64,000 nucleotides of DNA from positions 2,481,231 to 2,545,230 of the forward strand of contig CM035355.1 of the NCBI GenBank assembly GCA_020137815.1, written 5' to 3'. Shown here piece by piece: positions 44,001-62,361 of this stretch. Made by a program: the position numbers and the translations under genes. Origin of the DNA: Hormiphora californensis. Taxonomy: Eukaryota > Ctenophora > Tentaculata > Cydippida > Pleurobrachiidae. Positions within the stretch are counted from its first letter, which is position 1, and each line of letters begins with the position of its first letter. The notes below the pieces were generated by a model. The model searched no databases. It saw only the letters and a program-made list of their open reading frames with translations, and was not told where the DNA came from.

Positions 44001-45315
44001 TTAGCTCTATACTACTGAGTACTAATGAATTAGTAACTCTCTAGTACAGTAGAACAGCTGCCATAATGTTACTTATTATCGGTCGGTAACTTATTTGTAC
44101 TATATAACAAATGATAGCAATAACTATCACTCTTACCCTCCTGCTCCCTCCTAATCTCTTTCCCTGTCCCTCCATCCCCCTCTCCATCGCTACATTTCCT
44201 ATCATTACCACGACCTCTTCTAGTAGTGTCTCTTTGAGACAAAAACACCTCTACACAACTGCACCTGGGAACACAATCGGAGAGAGAGTTGTTACTGAAC
44301 AAGGAGAGAGGGGACTGGGGGAGGGAGAGAGTATGAAACATAGGCTGGTGAGGGGGAGAGATAGTATGGCCAGTGAGAGATCGGTGGAGATTGAGTGAAG
44401 AGGGAGAGAGGGAGAAGGGAAAGAGAGGGGGATAGAGAAAAAGAAGACACAATACGCCGTGACGATCAGCTGCTAAAGTGTTTGAATCCTACTTTGTAAT
44501 GGTGTGAATTATAGCACTAAATGGTGTAATATAGTGGGGACTGGGGATCATATTTTTTGAATATATGCACATTTTTAGAGTGCTCGATCTGAGACGTTGA
44601 GAAAGCTCAAGATGAGTTTTTACCTTTTTTTTTTGGACAGATGATTTTAAAATGGCCACCATATTGTGGCTGGGTGCAGGTGTTTTAAGAGAAACATGAC
44701 ATGAAGAGAGGAGAGAGATTAGTTGAAAAGAATGGAAGATCTAGAGTGATTTAGAATCGGGGTATCTAAAATATAACTAAAAGGTGGTAGCTAAAAGGGA
44801 ATACAGCTGTTATGTATCCAGCTGTTATAGTCACTGACAACAGAAATACAGCTGTATTCTCTTGGTGACGTAGAAACAGTGACGTAAACAGTGTACCTTA
44901 TAATAGTGACGTGTCAGTATACACCCTGTCCCTATTTTGATGTGGCGGTATTTGATTTGGTAGTAGACGGGTTGCCATTGGTCACCCTTCTGAGACACTT
45001 CTAGTCAGATAGCTAGATAGAGGGGGTACTGCAGGTGTGTGCTAAACCGGCCTATTATACGCGACAGACCCATGATTTGGTGGATTCTCAGTGAGAATTC
45101 CTCACCCGCCGGTGTTATAATACATGTTACTGCTACTCGCTTTTCAATTTGTGTCACACTTTACTCCGGCTAAATGTTCAGTATAAAATAGTTCACATAC
45201 CGTGGCCAACTGCTGCAGTTGATGTAGCCTGATTTCTTGGGAATTAATGACAGTTGAACCTATCTTTTGTTGTTCTAGAACCACCTGTTTTCCCTGCAAT
45301 TATAAAGAGATTATT

Positions 45316-45390
<75 letters not shown>

Positions 45391-46765
45391 CTGCAGGTGC
45401 AAAACAATGGTACCACGCGGCCCCTTCCTAATTTTCTACAGGGCTACTTCTACAATCTACAGATAGGACTGGGACCCTTTCCATCTGTCAGAGGGATGGC
45501 CTACCTACTTCATTCTTTTCCTTGCTCGACCCTCGTTCTACTAGAACATTCTATACTTTATCCATTATTAGCTTGTTCGCAGCTTGATTTTGATTGAGCA
45601 ATAGATAGAGCAACTATGGACGCGCGTCAGGCGTCTGTTCGATCCGGGCCCTCGGTCCCTGATTGGTCAGATTTTATTTGCGATAATTAGCTTGTAGCCA
45701 TGTTGAGTAAGGGGCGGGTCACACCTTGTCCAACAAGCTGCTGCTGACGCATAAATGGAGCTCCCTCAAAGTTATTATATTAGATTGAAACCTCCCAGAG
45801 CTAGGAAACTTTCATTTACAAGGATCCACCTTGTTGTAAATTAGAATTCCCTTCGGGGCGTTCCCACCTTGTTGTAAATTAGAATTCCCTTCGGGGCGTT
45901 CCCACTTTCCAGCGGCTGTTATATATTTTAATATTATTTGCGTGTGTGTTATAGATTTCTGTAGCAAATACCGCACTCTCTGTCTTGAGACCATGCGTGT
46001 GTGATTTGTATTGATTTTCTCAACTAGAGTATTGAGAATTTTGTCTGTGATTTCAGTCACCAGATGTGTTGTAGTGCTTTAGGTATTTTAGTATTTAGCT
46101 CGAATAGATGGCTTTTTGTTGCACTAAATACTTAATCGATAGGGCTTTACAGTATGTTTACCGCTACCAGCTGTTGGTCCCAGTCCTTTACCATCTCACT
46201 AGACTAGGGTACGTTTAGTAAACGGTTTACCAGCATTTCAACTGTTTTCCCCTTCCCAATTATGTAGAAACACATGATGATCACTCTCTCGTTATGACCC
46301 GACTTACAACCTGACTGAAGAAGACCATTAAGGATGGGCTTTCTGAAGGACATATCAACCTTCAATATTACAGTAAGATAATAAGATATAATGACCCCCC
46401 CTCCCGCCCTTCATAATACCCCTTTAATTCCTGCGCTATTTAACATGTCAAAATCGTCACTACCATAATTCTCACCTTGTGTCAAAAAGCCGCTATTTTT
46501 CTTACCTTCATGACAAAAATAACACATCTTAGCCCAATATTATCCTTCAACATGATGAGGCAAACCAAAAAGTGCTATTTAGAACCCTAGAACTATCATA
46601 AATATACCCTCCGTCCCAAATGCTACATTCATAATCCAAGTCCAACTTCCTCCCCTACAAAAACACCCTGTCAGGGCAATGACTGACCGCTCTCATCGCA
46701 CGAGCGTCAGTGCTATACCTGGCACTTCCCAGTTCCCCTTATAAACAGTCACAATTCCCCGTCAG
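40737..46765. other. Gene-free interval with microsatellites
   Basis: No supported coding exon. Contains GA/CT runs (40990-41030, 41745-41770, 43167-43209, 44400-44440, 45318-45382), a duplicated 40-bp phrase CCACCTTGTTGTAAATTAGA... (45826 and 45866), and a GTCAGGCTAATGCTCTGAC motif at 42521. The missing first exon of the GPCR gene may lie here. Confidence 0.6.
45318..45382. repeat. (GA)n microsatellite
   Basis: About 32 GA units. Confidence 0.95.
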
Positions 46766-49012
46766 TTGGAGAAGGGCTGCCAAGAGAACTATACTGCAGA
46801 GGACCACACCTATGATATAATCCAGGGTGGGGTGTTCACCTTTATCAGTGCATGGGCCATAGCACTAAACATTATCATGTCCCGGGTCTACAGGGCCAAG
46901 GGGTTCGAGAAGGCAACGTGAGTAGAATGGCCATTAATGGACGTTAAACCACTAACCACTTCACTAACCACTGCCACTTCACTAACCACTACTATACTGC
47001 TCAACGCTGTTTTAACTTCATCGCATCATACTCAATATTCCACATCACAACATAAAAAATACTGCCCACATGTGTGATAATTTATCATCTAGAATATTGT
47101 TGCATTCGTAGATCTGTGTTTCAGGAACAGAATCATGTATTGTATCACCCTGACCGATGTATTGGGTGGATTTGTGGGACTCTACATTGGACTCTATTTC
47201 ATCGTCTCAGAACGGTGCTGGTTCGATCTCTGGTGAGTGACGTGTACGTGTTTTTTAAAGTCCCCCTGATATATAGGTATGTTAGTCTAGGGGGGGGGGG
47301 CATTTTTATTTCCTCTGGCCTATTCAAATCTCAGCTTACTTGACACCTCCCCTGTCTACCACACAGGATTATTGATGATATCCTGTGTGGACTGTGGCCG
47401 ATGTTGTGGCTGACCTGTACATTTGCTACCTGTATCCTCGTTTCCTACATCAGTATTGCCCGTTATGTGGCCGTACTTCATCCCTTGAAATTCCAATCTC
47501 TGTAAGTCACGGTTCCTAGATCGAATAAACATCCATGACCTCATTCCTGCTTTTAACCCCCATTTTCCCAAGGTTTTACCCTTTTGACCCCTATTTTCTA
47601 TCAGGTTCAGAGTAGAGAACGTGATGCCATGTCTGTTTCTTGTCGGGGTCCTGGCTGTGTGTGCTGCCCTCTATCCCCTGGTATTCGTGAGCTTCTACAA
47701 GGCCCCCAGTCAGGCACTTTGTGCTTTCAATCTTATGTCGGTAAGGGTCCGTTTGTTTTGTTTGTTTGTTTGTTTGTTTGTTTGTTTGTTTGTTTGTTTG
47801 TTTGTTTGTTTGTTTGTTTGTTTGTTTGTTTGTTTGTTTGTTTGTTTGTTTGTTTGTTTGTTTGTTTGTTTGTTTGTTTGTTTGTTTGTTTGTTTGTTAG
47901 ACGTCTTAGAAACTTGACTGAATTAGGAATTCCTTTCTCTCTCGCCCTCCTTATGGGCAGTTTAAATGCTAAATAGGGTATTCAGTGACTCAAAGCGTCC
48001 TGCACCACCCCACTTACCACCAAATCTCTCTCCTTAACAGTTCAAGAAGTATCCCTACCACGTCTCGATCATCTACAACTGGTTCTTTGACTTCTTTCCT
48101 CTTCTAACCTCCGTCCTTATCGTGACCTACACTAACGCCTCTGTCGTCTACTCTCTACTCAACAGAAAGCATCATATAAACAAGCGGTTGGGAGCATTCT
48201 GGAACAAGGTCACCCCGGATTGGTGCCGTACCGAGGGGTGCGGGGATAGTTGTGCGTTTGTGTGCAAAACGTGCTGTGTGTCACTCAAGTTGTGGGCGAT
48301 AAAAACGGCAAAATCAACTAAGGAATGGTCGGTTGATTTTTCTAAACGCGCTGGAGAGTGCCTCAATAAATATGCGGGGTGTGGTACATGGTATGGTAAG
48401 ATTCTGTGGATATTCAGAGCATTGATAACACTTGTTATCTTCGTTGTAGTGTTTGTGTTCAAGTTCCTCTGGGGAATTCTCTCTCCCTTCCTGCCCAAGT
48501 GTAGATGTGGGTATTCTGTAAGGGTTGAGTTCATACCCAACCCACCCCCTCCACCACTCCCCCCAATACGACCCGGAGAGAAACTCCTGAACGGTACAAC
48601 CAAGACAATTCTGTGTCTCTCAGTTTTGTTTATACTCTGCTACGCTCAGCGGCTCTACCTCTACGGGCTACTGGTTGCCTGGCCTAGGATTCCATTCCAT
48701 AACCTTCTTACCCGGCATATGACACAGAGAACAGCGGATATTTTCTTCCGGGTATCGGACTATTGTATCGCCCTGAATTCCTTCTTCAACCCTCTAATCT
48801 ACATGGCTTTCTCGGGGAAACTTCGTGCTAGGTTCCTAACCCTGGGGAGTAAGGAAAAGGTAGCCCCGTGGGTGGTTGGGGAACAGGGGACTGTGTTTAG
48901 GAACTCTCCACTAATGACAAGGGTGCTAGGGGTGAGCCCTGCTAGCACACCTGTTGAGGGAAGCAGGGATGCGAGCCCTGGACCTAGCAATGAGAATCAG
49001 TCCAGTTTGTGA
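46766..49012 (+). CDS. Class A-like GPCR with enlarged third intracellular loop (5 exons, N-terminus missing)
   Basis: Seven-transmembrane receptor. Exons 46766-46917, 47125-47232, 47367-47501, 47605-47740 and 48041-49012 join in frame to 500 codons plus stop; an upstream exon with the start is not identified. The extracellular NYT sequon precedes TM1. TM2 carries LTDVLGG; TM3 ends IARYVAVLHPLKF, a DRY-type motif with A in place of D/E. TM7 has SFFNPLIYMAF (NPxxY). The loop between TM5 and TM6 is about 140 residues. It is Cys-rich, contains an extra strongly hydrophobic stretch (ALITLVIFVVVFVFKFL), then CRCG and a PPPPPLPP run before TM6. Ligand unknown; the rhodopsin-like family is clear from TM3/TM7. 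Confidence 0.8.
47753..47897. repeat. (TTTG)n microsatellite in GPCR intron 4
   Basis: About 36 uninterrupted tetranucleotide units between the fourth and fifth GPCR exons. Confidence 0.97.
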
Positions 49013-50198
49013 GAGAGGCTGATCTACCCAATCTGAGGAGTGCCATGTTTACAAAGACATGTGAAAACTTGTAAACACGACAGTGATATTCGACTCATTT
49101 TCAGTCTGGAGATGAGTTCTCGACAACTGGCAGATCTGAAGACTTCAGATATGTCGATATAACTTTCAGGGTCGAACAAGGCATGTTGATATGACTTTCT
49201 ACTGAGAAGAATGGCCCTCTTCTCAAAAACCGGTGAAGAACCGAACAAAAGCTAACTATTCTGTGATATATTCTTTTTGATTGTAACATTATCTTTTCTT
49301 AACTTCGCTTCATTAATTTTAAAACTGTTTTGTTTAATGTGTAGTCCAAGAAAAGGTCCTATCGGAGAGTTGGGCACGTCGCACCCCTCATGTTCGCGTG
49401 CCCAAAGGGCGATCCACTCTACGGGATTGGTCGCTACGCGACCAAATCGGAGGGGGGAGGGTCGCTCTTACAGTCTGTTCTAAACCAAAGCTCCCATAGC
49501 TACCTGATTCATTGCATTCGTAGCACTGTGTCTAGCCTTCCAGTTCCCAATCCAACGTCCACTGTAAATGTAACAAAGACTGAAAAGAGAGAATGGATGT
49601 GAGCGGATTGACACTGCAAGCGCATAATACAACAAGTGTACAAGGAAAGTGATTGGCAACCTTTGCGCTTGCCAGTGCAGTGATAGTATGTATACACGTA
49701 CGAAACTGATTACATAGCTACCTGCCATGCTTTCCAATTCCATCATATCGCATGACGTCATTCCACTTCTTCATTGTCCAATGACTGGTAATCTGACATC
49801 GCTATTGCACCACTCATGAAATACCAATCCACCAGACTTTAGCAGTGCAGTCGTGGTTCTTCTGAAAATACAACGCTAACTCGACCCACAGAACTTTATT
49901 TGCTACTTGTGAAACAGGAGGACGGTCGCTAAAAATAAGAGGAATTTGTCGAAAAAGAGGAATTACCGACCGTCCCTGAACTCTGAAATGAATTAAAAAC
50001 AGCGGAACTTTTTAATTTGAACAATTGAACAGAAATATTACACGTTCACTGAACGATAGAACATATAGAGCGAGAGTTCTATTTTGAAAAACAATATATA
50101 TATAGTAACACCATGCGATAGTGTCACAATACCCACAATAATAGTCTCTCCCTTCCCACCACCACTCTAACACTAACTGGGGAACCGGCCCCTCCTCA
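49013..50198. other. Convergent intergenic gap, no gene seen
   Basis: Between the GPCR stop (+) and VCP stop (-). Contains a small palindromic stretch GGTCGCTACGCGACC (49429-49443) and the phrase GGCAACCTTTGCGCTTGCCA at 49653, shared with the left SLC23 intron-2 insertion. Presumably both 3' UTRs lie here. Confidence 0.5.
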
Positions 50199-56732
<6,534 letters not shown>

Positions 56733-57245
56733 GGTTCTGTCTTTGCTAGAAATAGAAAACACGTTAGAAATCAGTCACTAGTACACGCCATTGGGACAAC
56801 AACAAACTTAAATGAAGTGGAAAATAAAAACAATAACACAGTATATAATACACATGTTCGATTGATAGACTATTGCAATGATTGAGGACCTAGTAAGCGG
56901 CGGGGTTACTTGAGGTAAGAAGAGGCCTGGCGTGAAGAGGTGAACCTAAGGTTTTTGAAGTAAAGGGTGCTAAACGATCTGGGTGCCTATAAGCCTCTTC
57001 AGTGTTCACAGGTGTATTATGCACCGTGCATACTACCATTTACCAAAAAGAGTTCACTTAGACTTTTTCAAATGATTCAGCGTTTCTTATTGTATTTAAC
57101 AGTTTATACAACAAAAAATTCTACAAATAAGATATGATAAGAGCAACATTTGTATAAAAATATAAGAAACTAAACACGATCAGATTTCAAGAGTCCAACA
57201 AAAGCAGATTCAGATTACATTGTTTTCAGTTAATTAGATAGCGCC
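56733..57245. other. VCP 5' flank and receptor 3' flank
   Basis: Holds the VCP 5' UTR (possible UTR splice near 56750) and, at the other end, the 3' end of the Ig-type gene; no ORF or repeat of note. Confidence 0.4.
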
Positions 57246-58418
57246 TCAGTTAGGACTGTATGCAGGGGGTGCACTCGGTTGTTGGATAGGAACAACAGTA
57301 GAGACTGGTACCACAATTGGAGTTGCGAATAAAGTACGACGGCTATAACAGCACTTTGCTCTTACAGACGCAATGATTATTGCAGCAATAAGAATAACAA
57401 ACAGGCAGGTTATTATACCAGACATTCCGGCGGGTATCTGATCATACCTATACGGGTTTGCCATTCTCCGATATCGGTAATCTTGCTCGTACACAGCGTC
57501 TTCTTTTGCTTGAGTTAGGGAAAAATAACCCTTCCAATATGAATCGTAGTTACTTTCGAGGCAATAAAACACCACAGTGTCCAATTCATCTGCTTCGCAG
57601 GACACGTCAGTGAACTTGATAACTGAAAATCCGTACACAGAGTCAGAAGAGGTAGCCTCGGAAAAATTGAAACAGTGATAAAAATCCTGTGTCTGCAGAT
57701 CCTCCAAATTAACTAGGGAACTATCTTCGCATGCATTTTTTCTGTCGTTGTAGTATGCAGGACAATCGTCAGTAGCAACCCTAGCCTTCCAAACTGGCGG
57801 ACCGCCATAGGTGATGCACTGGGCATAAATAGTGGAGGGCCTAAACACTTCACTGGAACGCTTGGAGTAAATTCCAGTCGTATTGCTATTTTCTGTAGCT
57901 GAATCAGTTTCAGAGAGCGTGACGTTCTTCACCAAGTCCAATTCATATCGACGATAATAATAATTAGTAGGATCAGGATCGGTATAGTTACAGGTATAAA
58001 CCCCCAAATCCTCGGCAGTCACTCCGGTAATTGTTACAACGCTGTTCAAATACACTATCGCCTCTGGTATAAAATTACTGTCACTGTACCTGTAAGTTTC
58101 CCTGTTGAATTCTAGCATCGTTTTTAAGCCAACTTTTTCTGCTGTTGCAGCAGCATCCGATGTCAAAGCAGCAAAACCAGCCGAATAAAACTGGCTAATT
58201 TGAACACGGGATGAGTTCTGAAGAGGCTCCCCTTCAAATTTCCAAGTTATTCCACAGGTGTCTTCGTGACAATCGGTACTGTCGTAATCTGAAAAGTAGA
58301 GAACAGAACATCGAATTTCCACGTCTTTTCCGAGTGTCGCAGAAATATTCGGAAACACGGCAATTTCATCTGTTTTCGACATGTAAACCAAGGAGAGGGA
58401 GAGAAGTAGCAGAATCAT
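57246..58418 (-). CDS. Intronless Ig-like type I membrane protein with PSAP/PPxY tail
   Basis: 390 residues from the ATG at 58418, chosen because upstream codons in the frame lack ATG and a signal peptide (MILLLLSLSLVYMS) starts here. An Ig V-like domain follows (EIRC, ITWKF, and DLGVYTC, the D-x-G-x-Y-x-C motif), then a second Cys-rich ectodomain (AQCITYG, DCPAYY, YHCFNF, VSCEAD, VFYCLE) that may be a divergent Ig fold. Several N-glycosylation sequons (NIS, NSS, NYT, NVT, NTT, NFS). One membrane helix (about 333-352, GIITCLFVILIAAIIIAS) and a 38-residue tail with a dicysteine (possible palmitoylation) and the end QQPSAPPAYSPN. Unlike its neighbours it has no introns. No specific family recognised. 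Confidence 0.75.
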   Translation of the reverse strand: MILLLLSLSLVYMSKTDEIAVFPNISATLGKDVEIRCSVLYFSDYDSTDCHEDTCGITWKFEGEPLQNSSRVQISQFYSAGFAALTSDAAATAEKVGLKTMLEFNRETYRYSDSNFIPEAIVYLNSVVTITGVTAEDLGVYTCNYTDPDPTNYYYRRYELDLVKNVTLSETDSATENSNTTGIYSKRSSEVFRPSTIYAQCITYGGPPVWKARVATDDCPAYYNDRKNACEDSSLVNLEDLQTQDFYHCFNFSEATSSDSVYGFSVIKFTDVSCEADELDTVVFYCLESNYDSYWKGYFSLTQAKEDAVYEQDYRYRRMANPYRYDQIPAGMSGIITCLFVILIAAIIIASVRAKCCYSRRTLFATPIVVPVSTVVPIQQPSAPPAYSPN

Positions 58419-58581
58419 GGCGGTAGGTACTTTCAAAAAAGTTTAATCAGGTGACACAGAAGCAGTGAACACTGTGCACATACTATGGAGAAATACATGT
58501 TGTTGAGAAATCAAAACAGAAAAATATTTTCAACTGTTTAGTTATGCTTGGTGATGCAGTCACCCTTACAACCCCTGCGTG

Positions 58582-59284
58582 CAGTGGTGGCCCCAGCCTG
58601 GGGTGGTGGGGGGGTGGCCACCCCCCCCAAACATTTTCAGATAGGGGTTGTCGGGGGCGGTAAAATGGTTGCAAAATGTGTTCTAAATAGCTTGAAATTC
58701 GTCAAAAATCAAAATTTTCCGGGGGCTTCGCCCCCATACCAACACCAATAGCTGACAATCGATATTATATCGGTCTAAATTGCTTAAAATTCATAAAAAT
58801 TACAATTTTCCTGGGGCTTCGCCACTTTCCATCATAACGAGGGCTAAATATGGTTGAAGATTTTTCTTAAATGGCTGAAAACTGTCCAAAAATTTGATTG
58901 AGATTGCATAAATTCATCAAAAATCTAAAATTTTCCGGGGGCTTCGCCCCCTAACACACACCAATGGCTGAAAATCGTTATTCTATTGTTCTAAATTGCT
59001 TAAAATTCATCAAACTTAAAATTTTTCGGTCGCTAAAAGTCTTGAATGGCTGAAAATTGTTCAAAAAGTGGTTCTAGATTGCTCAAAATTCATCAAAAAT
59101 CTAAAAATTTTCCGGGGGCTCCGCCCCCTAGCCCCCGCCAAGGGCTCTGCCCCTGGACCCCGTTGGGGGGCTGCGCCCCCCAAACCCCCTGCCGCAGCTC
59201 CCTCGGCGCCGCTTCGCGGCACCTCGGTCACTTGGTTTCGGGATTGACCACCCCCCCAAAATATCCGTGCTGGGGCCACCCCTG
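58582..59284. mobile_element. Non-autonomous hAT element, 703 bp, 8-bp target duplication
   Basis: CAGTGGTGGCCCCAG at the left end, CTGGGGCCACCCCTG at the right end, flanked by CCTGCGTG at 58574-58581 and 59285-59292. The interior repeats a roughly 120-bp unit with the hairpin CCGGGGGCTTCGCCCCC and the phrase AAATTGCTTAAAATTCATC. Confidence 0.88.
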
Positions 59285-59848
59285 CCTGCGTGTAGTACGG
59301 CAAAAAGAGGCCCGGAAGAGAGAGGTGACTGCGCCACCAAGGGTTATGCATGGGGTTTGATTGGTATAGTTTTCTTTCTGTTCCCACAGAGAGCGATTAA
59401 TCATGCCCTGAGCTACACGAATCTCAGTCAGGTTCGGAAATAGCTAACAACCACTGCGTGATGCGTCGTGGACCTTGGGGCTTGGTTATAGCCCTCTCAT
59501 AAACCTTCTGGAGGAATTTCTCCAATTGAACACCCATATCGCCAAAGTTGCTCAAAACGAGAGGGGTAATATTTCACTTTCCACCTCTCGCGATCAGAAC
59601 ATGGTTGCCTAATGCCCTGAAGCATTAGTCAGACTTCTCCACGCAAGTCGCAACGTAGACGATTTTAGTAAACTAAACGGTATCTAACCGATAACCCTAA
59701 ACGTGACGCTAACCAGACAGGGCAGCCGCCAGCCCCCGGGCCCCTTTCAGTGGGCAAGGTGCAGGTCTTTACTCTTTCTGTTTGAGAAAAAAGAAAGAAA
59801 AAGAAGGCCAGCCATCTGGATGTTTTGGGAGTGCTGACAAACGGTTTT

Positions 59849-59907
59849 TTAGGGTTAGGGCTAAAGTAGGGTTAGGGTTAGGGTTGGGGTTTGGGTTGGG
59901 GTTAGGC
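59849..59907 (+). repeat. Interstitial telomere-like (TTAGGG) run
   Basis: Imperfect TTAGGG/TTGGGG units (GGGTTAGGGTTAGGGTTGGG and variants), about nine in 59 bp. Confidence 0.8.
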
Positions 59908-60021
59908 CTTGACATTCCCTACCAGATAAAATTTGAATCAGCCAAAACTTGATGAAATAAACTTTATTACATAAAACATAACTGGTGTCAGTCTTTTTTA
60001 AACATCCCCCTTTAGCCCGAA

Positions 60022-60327
60022 CAGGGGCGGCTCTGCCATGCGGACGATGCGGACGCGTCCGCATTTTTACTTTGGATCACGGAGAGAAAAAGAAAAATTC
60101 AAGGAAAAGAGTGAATTTTTCTCAAAATTTGACGTTTCAAATGAGATTTTTAGTGAAATCCGCGCGCCACACAGGTTTTTTTGCCGTCGCAGTATTTTTT
60201 GATCGGCGCGCTACGTCAAAATAGCCAATGCGGACCATCCGCATTGGGTATTTCGACGGAACGCGCGAGTTAAAAATGTTTCGGCCGCATTTTGACTAGA
60301 GCGGCTGAAAGCCGCGCACCGCCCCTG
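60022..60327. mobile_element. Non-autonomous hAT element, 306 bp, 8-bp target duplication
   Basis: CAGGGGCGG...CCGCCCCTG ends flanked by AGCCCGAA at 60014-60021 and 60328-60335. Interior holds GATGCGGACGCGTCCGCATT near one end and its partner ATGCGGACCATCCGCATTGG further in. A second hAT MITE family, distinct from 58582-59284. Confidence 0.88.
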
Positions 60328-60369
60328 AGCCCGAACCAAAAACGGTTGAGTGGTTTGGCGGTTAAAGTC

Positions 60370-61665
60370 CTTTTTTTTTCAACTGTTCACCCAAAAACTG
60401 AAATTTGATAAAAATTAGAATTTGGGTGGAGTATAAAGTCGGATTTTTTGAAACTGTCACCCCCCTAGAGTTTTTAAATTTCTTTAAATGACCATAAGCC
60501 CGGTTCCTGATGAGATAGAGACTTGAAATTTGGAGGTTACGAAGATCTTGCTAAGTTCTTCCGAACCTCCAAATTTCAAGTCTCTATCTTATCAGGAACC
60601 GGAGATATGTTTAGAGCCATTTTAGTGAATCAACTTTTTTGGCAGCGCGCACCTGTAAACAGGCCTCCAAACACCCAGATCGTAAAGTCCATTTTTATTC
60701 AACTGTTCACCCCTCAACTCGTGCGCGTGCGATATTTTAATTTACGCTGCGCGCGATACACGTTAACATGTGATAGACGTTAACATGTGATAGACGCGCA
60801 AAAGAATTCCGCGCACGACTTTGGGGGGTGAACAGTTGAAAAAAAATGGAGTATAAAGTCGGATTTTTTGAAGTTGTCACCCCCAAATGACCGCGCATGT
60901 GAAATTTATCAATTTTGACGCGCACACCACACGTTAACATGTGATGTGACGCGCAAAAACATTCCGCGCACGAGAAGGGGGGGTGACAACTTCAGAAAAT
61001 CCGACTTTAACGGCGCCCTTTAAAAGTTCGCGAACGTTCGTGTTTTGTTTTTTCAACTTACTTTTCACTGAGATCGCATGGATATTTTAATTTTATTCGC
61101 GCGCTACGTTTAATTCGTCGTTACGCCGCGCTTTTATCATTCCCGCGCGTGATCTGACGAGAAATTTTTTTTTTTTTTTGGGGGGAGAGCACTCCCGTAA
61201 AGTCGGATTTTTTGAAACTGTCACCCCCAAACGACCACGCATGTGAAATTTATCAATTTTGACGCGCACACCACACGTTAACATGTGATGTGACGCGCAA
61301 AAACATTCCGCGCACGAAAAGGGGGGTGACAGTTTCAAAAAATCCGACTTTAAAGTCCATTTTTTTTCAACTGTTCACCCAAAAACTGAAATTTGATAAA
61401 AATTAGAATTTGGGTGGCGCGCGCTATACGTTAACATGTGATAAACGCGCAAAACAATTCCGCGCACGACTTTGGGGGGTGAACAGTTGAAAAAAAATGG
61501 AGTATAAAGTCGGATTTTTTGAAGTTGTCACCCCCAAATGACCGCGCGTGTGAAATTGATCAATTTTGACGCGCACACCACACGTTAACATGTGATGTGA
61601 CGCGCAAAAACATTCCGCGCACGAGAAGGGGGGTGACAACTTCAAAAAATCCGACTTTAAACAAT
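60370..61665. mobile_element. Cluster of two interleaved MITE families
   Basis: Family 1 ends GTCCATTTTTNTTCAACTGT (copies about 60689-60850, 61351-61501). Family 2 ends AAAGTCGGATTTTTTGAA (copies about 60852-61010, 61199-61352, 61503-61660, plus a piece at 60436). Both have interiors with CACACGTTAACATGTGAT and TCCGCGCACGA, so they are related. Elements sit back to back, some sharing edges (ATGGAGTATAAAGTCGG). Confidence 0.8.
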
Positions 61666-61755
61666 CTTTGATGCTGAGAGTTCTCAGTTGTTATTAAAAT
61701 ACATGCGCTCTTGCGCTATCACGGACTAAAATAATAAATTAAAAAAAACAATTGT

Positions 61756-62148
61756 TCATTGACACACTCTCATGTTCCATAGATCATCAGATGTAGTTTC
61801 GGTCTTCTTCCCACGGAATCCACGGATCGAAAGGGTGACGCTTCTGACCATTGAGAAGCTTAGGCGAAGCCTGATGTATCTGATGCAGTCACCATGACTG
61901 TTTCCTGATTTTTTTGCCTTTAGTTCAGCAATGTGTTTGACCACTTTGGTAAACTCCTTGGCAAGTCCCCCGGTTGTGCTGATCACCAGTGGACTGAAGA
62001 ATCCTCCTTCTATTTCCCGGACTCGGTGAAGATAGGCTATTTTCTTCTGTGTCTCATGCTTTGCATATGTAAGCGGGATAGTCTGGTTACAATTGGATGG
62101 GGCCTGACGAGAAATTGAAAAATCAAGATCAAAAATTTGAAATTTCAA
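61756..62148 (-). pseudogene. Retroelement pol C-terminal relic
   Basis: ORF with HRVREIEGGFFSPLVISTTG, VKHIAELKAKKSG and a IRLRLSFSMVRSVTLSIRG end. It resembles, from memory, the C-terminal segment of retroelement polyproteins common in sponge and cnidarian genomes (pattern E-x-G-x-F-[ST]-P-L-V and R-x-[RK]-[LI]-S-F). No RT domain is adjacent. Start uncertain. Confidence 0.5.
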
Positions 62149-62334
62149 AAACCAAAAATTCAGATTTTGAACTTTTTAATTTTTAATTTTCTGAAAATCA
62201 GATGTTCGGGGATCGGGAACAAACATACATTTAATCACTACATAAAACAAAAAATTAGATTTAATTGATATCATTTTAAAACTACAAAATCGATTGGCGA
62301 GTCCAGTTCCACTTTTGACTTTTTTGAAGATATT

Positions 62335-62361
62335 GATATTGATATTGATATTGATATTGAG
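62335..62361. repeat. (GATATT)n short tandem repeat
   Basis: Four to five hexamer units. Confidence 0.85.

Noticed and set aside
47584-47976. ORF with Leu-Phe-Val-Cys repeats
   Set aside because: Reads a (TTTG)n intron repeat; the real GPCR exon ends at 47740 with a good donor.
59061-59387. 108-residue Gly/Arg-rich ORF
   Set aside because: Lies across the end of a hAT MITE with GC-rich hairpins; no domain pattern.
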